In this document: one piece after another, positions 8,488-16,408 of the stretch
Position numbering within the stretch: position 1 is the stretch's first letter
Layout of the letters: the number at the start of each line of letters is the position of its first letter
Translations under genes and position numbers: made by a program
The notes under the pieces: model-generated
Database searches by the model: none
Told to the model about the DNA's origin: nothing
The model's input: only the letters and a program-made list of their open reading frames with translations
DNA from: Calycina herbarum
Lineage: Eukaryota; Ascomycota; Leotiomycetes; Helotiales; Pezizellaceae
Length of the DNA stretch: 19,026 bases
Assembly: GCA_001414485.1 (NCBI GenBank)
Contig: LLEY01000346.1
Span: forward strand, 1 to 19,026
Reading direction: 5' to 3'

Positions 8488-9113
8488 ATGGCGCCCAAAC
8501 GCACCTCCGCCCGCGAAACCACACCCGCAGCCCAAACTGTGGTCATCTCCACCCCAGCCTCAACGCCCACACCATCCAAAAAGTCCGCGAATCAATCACC
8601 CGCAGAAATCGCAGTGGGAATATGGGAGAAATATCTGGATACCACACCGCAGAGGACGAAGTTGATTGATGTGTTTATGGGTTTCTTGGTTGTGGTGGGC
8701 GTTTTGCAGTTTGTGTATTGTGTTATTGCTGGGAATTACGTATGTATACCCAAGATGAATGGGAGAGGGGGATGAGTAGGATGAGCTGGATGCTAATTGT
8801 TTCGGAATAGCCATTCAATGCTTTTCTTTCGGGATTCTCTGCTACGGTTGGACAGTTCGTTTTAACGGGTATGTTATATTGGAGTGATGGGAGTTGAACT
8901 GAAGGGATAAATGGCTAATGAATGGATAGCTTCTCTACGGATACAAACGAATGTTGAAAACAAGGCAGAGTTTAGCTCGGTTTCTCCTGAGAGGTATGGG
9001 CGCGCATCAATCGTTGACATGGGAAACATGCTAATGGTATATACAGGGCATTCGCGGATTACGTATTCGGAAGCTTGATCTTACACTTCTTCTGCGTCAA
9101 CTTCATCAACTAA
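8488..9113 (+). CDS. OST2: Oligosaccharyltransferase subunit OST2 / DAD1
   Basis: Small integral subunit of the ER oligosaccharyltransferase, which moves the dolichol-linked glycan onto Asn in N-x-S/T sites. Four exons (8488-8739, 8811-8868, 8930-8993, 9047-9113) give 146 residues. GTATGT/GTATGG donors and AG acceptors join in phase. After a disordered Ser/Thr/Pro-rich N-terminus of about 38 residues the DAD1 family sequence begins: IWEKYLDTTPQRTKLIDVFM, then YCVIAGNYPFNAFLSGFSA, VGQFVLTASLR, and the closing ERAFADYVFGSLILHFFCVNFIN. Membrane helices lie at about residues 60-80, 87-107 and 128-145. The end FCVNFIN is typical for the family. The gene converges with the GRASP gene, with 210 bases between their stop codons. 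Confidence 0.96.
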
Positions 9114-9323
9114 AATATCATATCTGTACACGAACAAAAACTTGGGATCGCTTGCTTGGAATTTGGCGAGAAAGGTGTTATTCTCTTTGGCAAATCATTT
9201 GTAGGAATAAGAACAAAAAAGTTTATGGAAGCAAGATGAAGGTCCGGACCGGGCAGTAGTTGATGTGATTCTTCCTCTACGGGTCTGCGAAATGGAAAGA
9301 AATTCAATTGGAACAAATTGGTA

Positions 9324-10483
9324 TCAGTCTACACTCCCATCTGCACTTTCCGCCACCGTACTCTCTGCCTTCGGAGGACCACCCGGTGGAGCTCCAGCTT
9401 TTGGAGGTCCCCCGGCTTTAGGTGGTGGAGGGGCAGGTGTACTCTTTCGACTAGGCGCATGATCCAACTCCCTACTCTTCGTTTCCCCCTCCATAAAATA
9501 GTCATCTAAAGCACTTTTCCCCGGACTATGACCATGTGCATGTTTCTTATCTTTCTTCCTCGCTGGTATTGTCCCAGATGTCGGCGGAGGAGCCAATTGC
9601 GCCGGAACCAAGAACTCTCCAGGATCTGCAGCTGCGGCAGGCACGAAGAACTGACCATCCCCAGCCCCAGAAAGTGGTCTAATCTCCTCATTTGAAAAAC
9701 GCGCATTCTCTGTATCGAAGAGAGTTTCTCCCGGTCCAGCGAGGGGTTCGCTCAATGGCGCTGGCAATCTGTGTAAAGCTCCGTATCCTAAAACACATCC
9801 CAGTGCGCCCTCTCCGCCCCAATCTCTGCTTGGGTGGATGGTGACTTCTCGGGTGACGTTGTATTCGTTGTTGTAGACGTATAAACGTAAAGGTCTACCG
9901 ATGTGATCTTCTACCAATTCTCCCAGTCCTGCTTCTCCATGTAATACGCCTTCGGGTGTTCCGAGGATGTAATCGCTATATGGGAGGAGACCAGCGAGAT
10001 CAGCGGGGGAGTTGGCTGGGACGTCGAGGATGTGCCAGATGTTTGAGGCGGCGGAGAGGGAGGTCCATTGCAGGGCGAGACCGAGGGTTGGCTGGTCTGC
10101 GGGTAGGGGAATTTGGAGCATGCGAGATCTTTGGCCCTAGGAAGGTGTAAGTATGCAATTAGCAAGGGGTAATGGGAGGGTAGTTACCTTTGCGCTCCAG
10201 ATTCCGAGGGTTACGGTGCTGCCAGCGCAATTGCGGACTTCTTGGGCGAAGAGAGCTGGGTCGGAATCATCCTGATTGTGTTAGTATTTGGTAGTAAATT
10301 CTGGTGAGAAGGCATTACAATCATCCGCCCATTGATCCCAATTATGAAGTCGAACCATGGTTCGATATGGAGTTCCGCGGTCTTGTTACGTAGTACTTGG
10401 AATCCGAAATGGCCAAAGGTAGAGTTCTGGGTAGGAGCATCCGAGTCCAGCCGGGAGATGAATCGATTGAGAGCGTTGAACAT
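9324..10483 (-). CDS. GRH1: GRASP-family Golgi reassembly/stacking protein (Grh1-like)
   Basis: Peripheral Golgi/ER-exit-site protein with tandem PDZ-like GRASP domains, known for Golgi organisation and unconventional secretion. Three exons on the minus strand (10483-10319, 10271-10188, 10136-9324) give 353 residues, near yeast Grh1 (372). The N-terminus MFNALNRFISRLD has the amphipathic look of fungal GRASPs rather than the myristoylation Gly of animals. PDZ-like repeat 1 runs about residues 20-105 (FGFQVLRN, WFDFIIGINGRM). Repeat 2 runs about 105-200 (NIWHILDVPANSPADLAGLL, SDYILGTPEGVLHGE, LRLYVYNNEYNVTREV, GALGCVLGYGALHRLP). The rest is low-complexity, ending in Pro/Gly/Lys repeats (KAGGPPKAGAPPGGPPKAE). 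I chose ATG 10483 because the family begins there; an in-frame upstream ATG exists. It shares a 659-base divergent promoter with TGS1. Confidence 0.95.
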
Positions 10484-11142
10484 GGTGAGTTGTATCGGAT
10501 TGTGCGTCCAAAAATTGTGAATTGTTGGACTTGTCAATAACAAGGAGAGAGAGTTGTTGATAGGTAGCTCTTCTGTAGCAATCTGGCGCTTCAGCCTTGT
10601 TGCAGGGATTCTGCGGCCCAAGCTTCACGTGGGACTGTGGACAAATTTATTTGGGGAACCATCGACAACTTCTTTTCTGTTTTCAAGTCGAAAACAAAAG
10701 TTGTCGGTTTTTGAGATCATCTTGTGAGTATGTGGTCGGTTTTATTTATGAGGGTTTACTTGTAGCTCTTTTACTGATTGATTCATTAGGAAGTGGTAAT
10801 ATCAAAACACACAACTCAAGGTTCTTCTTACCACTCCACCACACTGAAAGATCCACGGTCGACGAATCAGAGATCTGAGTTTCATTTAACTTCTCCCTTA
10901 CGACATCTCAGACCCCTTGAGGGTTGGGCTTGGCTGGCTTCTTGATACTGGCAACAAGTATTCTGATATACTCACGACTTCGCAGCGTATGATCGCTATT
11001 TGAGAAGTCATTTCCAACCGATTTCAGTCCTCTTGTGGAGCCGAGCAAGAGTGACAACGTATAGTCGCCGTTAGGACATTTTCAATAGAAGTTCCTTCAT
11101 TCCCTACGAGCTTCAGTCACTTAGAACCCCCAAACGGTCGAT
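10484..11142. promoter_or_regulatory. Divergent promoter region between GRASP and TGS1
   Basis: No gene is supported in these 659 bases. A palindromic E-box CACGTG lies at 10626-10631, about 143 bases upstream of the GRASP start, matching the same motif upstream of RRN3. A 93-codon + frame here has no coding pattern. Confidence 0.4.
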
Positions 11143-12037
11143 ATGGCGAAGAAAAATGGAAAACGAAAGAGAGCGCAAGAACAAGAACCTGTGGCGGAAC
11201 CCTACGAAGAGTACTCACTCTCAACTTCCAACCTTGCATCAAATCCATTTCCACTCACCAATGATTGTCACCACTACACACAACGTCAAGATGTTCCATG
11301 GGATATTCAAAAGTAAGTTGAGAATGAATTTTAAATATTGATCACAATTAAAGGGTGACTAGGTATTGGGCTCAGAGATATAGTATTTGGTCCGCATATG
11401 ATTATGGAATTCGAATGACGGATGATGCTTGGTTTGGTGTCACACCTGAGCCCATTGCAAAGTTGGTCTCTTCTTCCTCATTTTGAAACTTATTTTAACA
11501 TATTCCAGTCAAGTAGCGGCTGATCTACAGAAATGCACACCCTCTAAATCGGTTGTCATTGATATCTTCGCCGGGGCTGGTGGAAACGCCATCGCATTTG
11601 CACTCTCCGGACATTGGGAAATAGTCATAGCCATCGAAAAAGACCCTTCAGTTATAGCCTGCGCCCAACACAACGCAACAATTTATGAGGTCGCCGACCG
11701 GATTACTTGGATCAATGCTGATTGCTTCGATTATCTCTCTTCACCAGAATCCTCAATCGACACCTCAAAAACCGTAATATTTGCCTCACCTCCTTGGGGA
11801 GGACCGGGCTACACCTCAGATGAAATCTTCAACCTCAGTACCATGCTCCCCTACTCGGTCCAACAAATCCACCAAGCCTGCAAAGGAATGGCCACCGCCC
11901 TCTTTCTCCCCCGAACCAGCAATCTCAATCAAATCGCAAAACTGTCCAAGAACGACGATAAATTCGATGTGGTACAGTATTGCATGGAAGGAGCGAGTAA
12001 AGCATTAGTGGCTTACATCCCGGCGACAACCTCTTGA
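11143..12037 (+). CDS. TGS1: Trimethylguanosine synthase TGS1 (snRNA cap hypermethylase)
   Basis: SAM-dependent methyltransferase that converts the m7G cap of snRNAs and snoRNAs to 2,2,7-trimethylguanosine in the nucleus. Three exons (11143-11312, 11363-11461, 11509-12037) with short introns of 50 and 47 bases give 265 residues as read. The N-terminus is basic (MAKKNGKRKRAQ). The family block KYWAQRYSIWSAYDYGIRMT and WFGVTPEPIA precedes motif I, VVIDIFAGAGGNAIAFA (residues 105-121). Motif II acidic Glu133 is in IAIEKD, INADCFDY lies at 158-165, and the catalytic motif ASPPWGGPGY at 182-191. After VVQYCMEGASKALVAYI the frame runs into PATTS and stops. Homologues continue with a GD-containing tail, which is present here in a different frame, so the last five residues are probably wrong. 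Confidence 0.95.
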
Positions 12038-12132
12038 TATCGGATGAATTAGAGGCCATAGATTGGTCATTGGGGAATCCGGAAGGAGAGAAGCGTTATC
12101 ACGTTGCATTGCAGATGAGGGGAAGCTTGTAG
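12022..12132 (+). other. Displaced C-terminal coding tail of TGS1 (frame break in a C run)
   Basis: From 12022 another frame reads GDNLLISDELEAIDWSLG and on to QMRGSL, ending at TAG 12130-12132. It is 36 codons with clear coding pattern. It would follow ...KALVAYI directly if the short C run at 12019-12021 had one more base, giving a protein of about 297 residues. The GDNLL start matches what follows ALVAY in TGS1 relatives. Either an assembly error or a real one-base lesion. Confidence 0.7.
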
Positions 12133-12927
12133 GTTGAGAATTAGTTGTGCCTGGGAGCCTGAGGAGTTTATACATTTTCCCCGCAAAATCTATTTTTTTT
12201 GTTGCACATCGTGAGGATATTCGCCTCAGGCAAACAGGTGTTTGGCTTGAGATGGGCTGAGATAGGTTAGAGTGCATGAAACTTATTTGTACCTGCATTT
12301 GTGGAAATTTTGTGTAGGGAATTTTACTTTGGAGTCGTGAATAGCTTTACGTGAATTTAAGCTTTGCTTTTTGTGTTATGCGAGCATGTTTATTGATCCT
12401 GCTGGACTTTTTGGGGGAAGTTCGAATCGAGTGGCCATGTTGGATTATCTTGGCATATCCTCTCTATCTGGGTCTCTCACTACGCCATTTTCAATTATAC
12501 ATCCATTCATCACATTGGTATGTCTTCCACTTGATATCTTGAGAGTCAATTCAATTGTTGCGTTCATTCACGTTGCCTCATCGTCCGTTATACATCGTAA
12601 AATTATATGTTAAACAATATTATTCCAGAAGCTCTGAGACAATCAAGTTGATAGCTCCAAGAAAAGAGTATCAAATTGTTTCTTCTAAACATTTCATAAA
12701 ATATCTTTTTAAAAATCTTCTCAGGTATACATTGAACGATGAGACAATCCCTTGCACCTTACGGCAGGAAGGAGTCTTTCTTTCCTTCTAAACCTTTGAA
12801 GTCCTGTTGGTCTGTTAGTTCGGAATGAGAAGGAGCGAGAGAATGGTTGCATACTATATTCATCACTAAATTCTCCTCATCAATTTCTCAAATCTCTCTC
12901 CATTCTTTGTCCACATCCCCATCACTA
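12133..12927. other. Convergent intergenic region, no gene supported
   Basis: AT-rich 3' flanks of TGS1 (+) and of the minus-strand secreted-protein gene. An 80-codon + frame at 12371-12613 contains a coding-like start (MFIDPAGLFGGSSNRVAML) but decays into AT-rich nonsense and has no neighbours to splice to. An 8-base inverted repeat GCCTGAGG/CCTCAGGC (12157 and 12224) has too long a loop to be a convincing terminator-like hairpin. Confidence 0.35.
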
Positions 12928-13585
12928 CTAGTCCACCCCAACACACAGAATAAAAAGCCTTCTGTATCGCTTTCCAAGTCTCATAGCAGCACAACCCAAA
13001 CCCGTCTCCCTTTCCTCATACCCATTATCCTCATCACTGACAGTACATCCCGCAGAAGCGGGGACACCATCATAATATAAATCTCACTTCAGCTCGCTCT
13101 TTCTCTCCTCCTCATCAATACCCCAACTCCCACACTCAACAAACCAAATCCCAGGATCCTTCCGAATAATATTAAGGGTTCCATTGTCCTTCAAGTCAAT
13201 AGTATAAATATTCCCTTCGGTGTTAAGCTTAGGATGCAACACCACTTTCGCGCCAACGATTCTTTGAATGAGATAATCCAGGTGTTCTTGGAAGATGTAG
13301 TCCGTGTCGAGATGGATTTTGTACCTTCGTTTTGCTGAGGTGGATTGGAGAGCTGGGGGACAGTAAAGTCGGGCTTCGGGGTAGGTTGTGTGGGGGTGGG
13401 ATTTTAGGTGCGGGGTAGTTGGATGTTGAGGGGAAGTTGAATGTGGTATATCGTTCTTGGTTGTAGATTGAGACGTCGCCGAGATGGCTGTGGATGGTTG
13501 ATTTAGGTTTCACGGAGTTGACGACGGGAGCGGCTACTGAGAAGCTGACGAGGAAGCTGGGGATGGTGAGAGTAGAGAGGTACAT
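12928..13585 (-). CDS. Secreted protein of about 200 residues, unrecognised, with a one-base frame break
   Basis: I do not recognise the family. The minus-strand start at 13585 gives a signal peptide (MYLSTLTIPSFLVSFSVAA, cleavage near 18-20). The mature chain begins APVVNSVKPK and continues in that frame to about 13400. The coding pattern then moves to the next frame (YPEARLYCPP, RYKIHLDTDYIFQEHLDYLI, GNIYTIDLKDNGTLNII, WFVECGSWGIDEEERK). The shift equals one extra C in the run at 13392-13396. A 51-base intron (13087-13037, GTGAGA donor, CTGTCAG acceptor) removes an in-frame TGA, and exon 2 (13036-12928) ends LFILCVGVD. With the extra base discounted the product would be 201 residues with four cysteines. 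As written it is frame-shifted. It could be a pseudogene, an allele, or a sequencing error. Role unknown; a host-facing function is only a guess from secretion. Confidence 0.6.
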
Positions 13586-13748
13586 ATTTGCTGAGATATT
13601 ATGAAGAGATGATGTTTAAGTTTTGATGTTTTGCTGAAATGGAAGAATCGTTAGAGTGGGAGAAAAGAGTGTGATTTGTGACAGCGAAAGCTGGGGAGAG
13701 ATGATCTATATCCTTTTGGCTTGCCATCAGGAACGAGATACTCTATTC
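13586..13748 (-). promoter_or_regulatory. Promoter region of the minus-strand secreted-protein gene
   Basis: Read on the minus strand, a GATATAGATC site lies about 125 bases upstream of the ATG, followed by C/T-rich sequence with TCTCCCACTC and a CAGCAAAACATC leader. It fits a short fungal promoter; I see no other elements. Confidence 0.35.
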
Positions 13749-14491
13749 TCAGATCCTTGATTTAGGATTCCTAAGTATAAGGCCTGACTTTTTAAGTTGT
13801 TTGTACGTCAAGTTAGACGAAAGTATCCGCAAATGGTTAGTTATTCGGAATCGCTTAACACTGCAAATTGTGGCCACAGGCAGAACAGCAAATATCCTAG
13901 ATTTGATAATATCTATACTGTTTTGGTAAGAAAAAGTTCCACTATCGTTCTCAAAATGTCTGTAAGGATTTTTGGAGCGTGCTGAGACTTTTTTGCAAGT
14001 GTTGAAGATGCGTCTTGGTTGCGACTTGGGGTTCTTGAAGCTTTGGGCGCCAAAATCTTTACCTTGGAGTTTGTACATTGCCATATTGATAAGCACAGGG
14101 TAAAAATGTCCATGTTGACAAATCCGTCTTGAAATCCCATGAGGTGGCTCCAAATCCAATGATACGCCCACGCTATGGGACTGTTGGTGGCAAAATAGAA
14201 GTATCTGATAGGCAAAGTACCACTTGGCGCGACTTCAAAGAAGAGGTCCGAGATCTTGATCGTAATTGTGATATTGGTATTCGTGACTTCCTTGCTACCG
14301 AACCATGGTCCAAGTAGGCGAGAAAAAGCAGGAAAGCGGAAATCAGTTTACCTTATCACTGCACTTGCCAACTGCGAGAAGAAAATCACAAAATCTCATA
14401 TTTGAAATCCATCGCCATGTATTATTACATTTCGTCCCTTTACATCTACTTATAGTACACGAATGAAACGGGAGAAGACGGCATCATTCAA
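13749..14491 (-). other. Unassigned open region downstream of the alpha-kinase gene
   Basis: The minus strand is open for about 146 codons (14352-13913) and, in another frame, for 141 codons (14171-13749). The first frame reads KEVTNTNITITIKISDLFF and on through a Trp-rich stretch (IAWAYHWIWSHLMGF). It could be joined to a small upstream exon (LASAVIS) by a 57-base intron with a GTAAAC donor and a GGTAG acceptor in compatible phase. In antisense, + strand frames also look coding (RDFKEEVRDLDRNCDIGIRD). No frame matches a family I know and no clear start exists. A real spliced gene, a relic, or chance are all possible. Confidence 0.25.
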
Positions 14492-15399
14492 TCAGCTAGA
14501 TAGGCTCCTACCTTCCTTATCAACAACTACTTCGGGGCCTTCCTTTTGAATGGGTTTCTCAAACACGTCTGGTAAATGAGCAACCATACTTGTGCCCAGT
14601 TGTTCAGGAATGACGATCTGCTCCGGCATCTCAGGCGTGAGCCATTCCTTTTTGCAGTAACCGTGACGACAGTGATGTCTCTTGAAGAAAGCAAGGATTC
14701 CCTCTGGTCCTAGGTCTGCAGGTCCACGAGTGCCCGCTTTAACACTGGACATGATGACTGGCTCTGTCAGGACGCTGAAGTGCTACATAATTAGCAAGTT
14801 GCATGCAAAGAGAATAAGGAATTTTGGGATTGGGGAATCGAGGAAGGTTGATGGGTGGACTTTACTTACTAGTGTGTTTGATCCAATCCTCCCTGGATGT
14901 CGCATAGCAGCTGGGAGCCGTTGGAGGAGTGGTACGAGAAATGACTTAAGGCTTGCATCCCATGGTCATTTGACTGAACAGCACCACTATTGCTATTGAA
15001 CTTCTGATAATTTTCAATCATAGGCTCCACCAAGCCCTTATGACCAGTTCTTTCACAAGTCCATACTTCTGGTACGCTGAGTAAAACATTCACGGGTAGT
15101 ATCCATTGCTGGTTGAATTTCTGGATAAAACCATGCGCCATTTCGATATTGTTAAGATGTTCTTGGAAATAATGTTCCTTGACAAGAGAGCCTTGTTTGA
15201 ATTCTTTGCCAATGCACTGTTTGTCTTTTCGGGGTCCGTTGAGATATTTTCCTCTCCAAACCTTCTTGAAGGTTCCCTCTGCGACCTTTTTATTCACGTA
15301 AGCTTCTGATGAGAGGTTCTCTATCGCGTGCACCATGAATGTTCTCTCTACAATCTCTTCCTCGAGGGGTGCTTTAGACGAGAAGTTCGAGTGCAACAT
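14492..15399 (-). CDS. Alpha-type protein kinase (MHCK/EF2K family)
   Basis: Atypical Ser/Thr kinase of the alpha-kinase fold. Two minus-strand exons (15399-14870, 14774-14492) around a 95-base intron (GTAAGT donor, CTTCAG acceptor) give 270 residues, nearly all kinase domain. I see the N-lobe VHAIENLSSEAYVNKKVAEG, FKKVWRGKY, and the ATP-binding lysine Lys65 in CIGKEFK. Further on are the LVEPMIENYQKFNSN block (123-137), MQALSHFSY (148-155), the catalytic LLCDIQGG (164-171, Asp167, Gln169), YVLTEPVIMSS, and GPADLGPEGILAFFKRHHC with the zinc site His210, Cys212, Cys217. The Cys-Cys spacing is four residues where animal members such as TRPM7 have three. The start is the first ATG in the open frame; upstream codons in frame lack an ATG. 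Many fungi carry expanded sets of such kinases with unknown substrates. Confidence 0.9.
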
Positions 15400-16072
15400 G
15401 TTGAAAGGGCGGAAAGGGATGAAAGGCAAGTATGGTTCAGAAAGATTTATTTGAATGCTTGACACGGGGAGAAGAAAGTGTGATATATTCAATACTTGAC
15501 TTTGTTTCTTCGATAAACAAAGGTTTCGAGATACTAGAAGTTGCTAGATGTTATGGGGTAGGATCTTGAAACATTCATTGATCTTTGGGATCAGGTACAG
15601 CTTAGATTTCATTTTTCTTTGTCCCAGACAGTGAAAGAGACCCCCAAGATCACTAGTTGTCATTGAGGTACGAAGTACTGGATTGTTCTGATACCCTGGG
15701 AGCCGACACCTCACAAGGTGAAACTCGCCACATTGCCCAGTTCGTTCATCTACTAACTTCATTTTCATTTTTGTTTTGACCCAAAAAATAGAGATAATCT
15801 TGATGCCTTTCTTGATGTATTTTTCCTTTCTAAGCGAGTGAAGTGTTGAAACCCGTTCTTTGTTTGCCTTATGTTATTCTTTTCCCCACTGAAAGGAAGC
15901 ATGAAAAACTCTCGTTTTGTCTTTGTGCTGAAACGTCCCCGCAACCCTAAAGAGATCCCACTGGATTTCCAAAAGTATTTGGAAAACCTTTCGCCCATAG
16001 ATAAGTTGGGATTACACTTTTCGTCTCCAAGTCAAGTTAAATTGGTAAATGGGAGTCAGTAACAAAAATCGA

Positions 16073-16108
16073 CAGTGACAATTACGCCAGTGACAATTAC
16101 GCCAGTGA
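16073..16108 (+). repeat. Tandem 15-base repeat
   Basis: CAGTGACAATTACGC occurs at 16073-16087 and 16088-16102 without a gap, followed by a partial third copy (CAGTGA). No function is apparent. Confidence 0.7.
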
Positions 16109-16338
16109 GTCCTGCCAACCTTTGTAGGTTTAATGATGGCTTCCATTTATATGCTGTATAGGGACGCATTGCTATGCCGTATTGATATGTTCGACTTGCA
16201 GAAATCAATTCATTGTCTCGTCCATCTTGGCTAATCCACAGGTCATAAGCTACGTACAGTTCAAGATAAGTGAAACACGAATTTTACTAAAACAGTAACC
16301 GCTCAAGAGATCAAGTAATACCATGAGATCGTTCAATA

Positions 16339-16374
16339 GCCCAAGCCCAAGCCCAAGCTCAAGCCCAAGCCCAA
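16339..16374 (+). repeat. Hexanucleotide microsatellite (GCCCAA)6
   Basis: Six consecutive GCCCAA units, the fourth being GCTCAA. It lies just past the stop codon of the kelch gene, in its 3' flank, and is likely length-variable. Confidence 0.85.
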
Positions 16375-16408
16375 GCGCCCGGTAGTAACATATCACATAA
16401 ATATGAAT

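Larger units (their letters stand above)
15400..16408. other. Intergenic region between the alpha-kinase and kelch genes
   Basis: No gene is firmly supported. On the minus strand two adjacent frames of 77 and 74 codons (15998-15765, 15768-15544) meet at an overlapping TGA/ATG. The second (VDERTGQCGEFHLVRC...) has some coding pattern but no family resemblance. On the + strand a 63-codon frame (15871-16062) lies antisense to the first. Simple repeats near 16073 and 16339 are listed separately. Confidence 0.3.

Noticed and set aside
8219..8669. Long + strand frames upstream of and overlapping OST2 exon 1
   Set aside because: Proline/histidine-rich translations of the C-rich leader in the wrong frames; the DAD1-type frame starting at 8488 explains the coding part.
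9265..9509. Gly-rich + strand frames at the GRASP 3' end
   Set aside because: They are antisense to the repetitive Pro/Gly/Lys tail of the GRASP protein.
10597..10878. A 93-codon + frame between GRASP and TGS1
   Set aside because: It lies in the divergent promoter region, lacks coding pattern and has no splice partner.
12415..12436. TTCGAATC resembling a tRNA T-loop
   Set aside because: The flanking bases do not form a T stem, and no anticodon arm or acceptor stem can be folded around it.
13797..14317. A + strand spliced gene model across three frames
   Set aside because: It needs a 46-base and a 112-base intron with weak branch sites and has no start; the longer uninterrupted minus-strand frame is at least as good, so neither is called as a gene.
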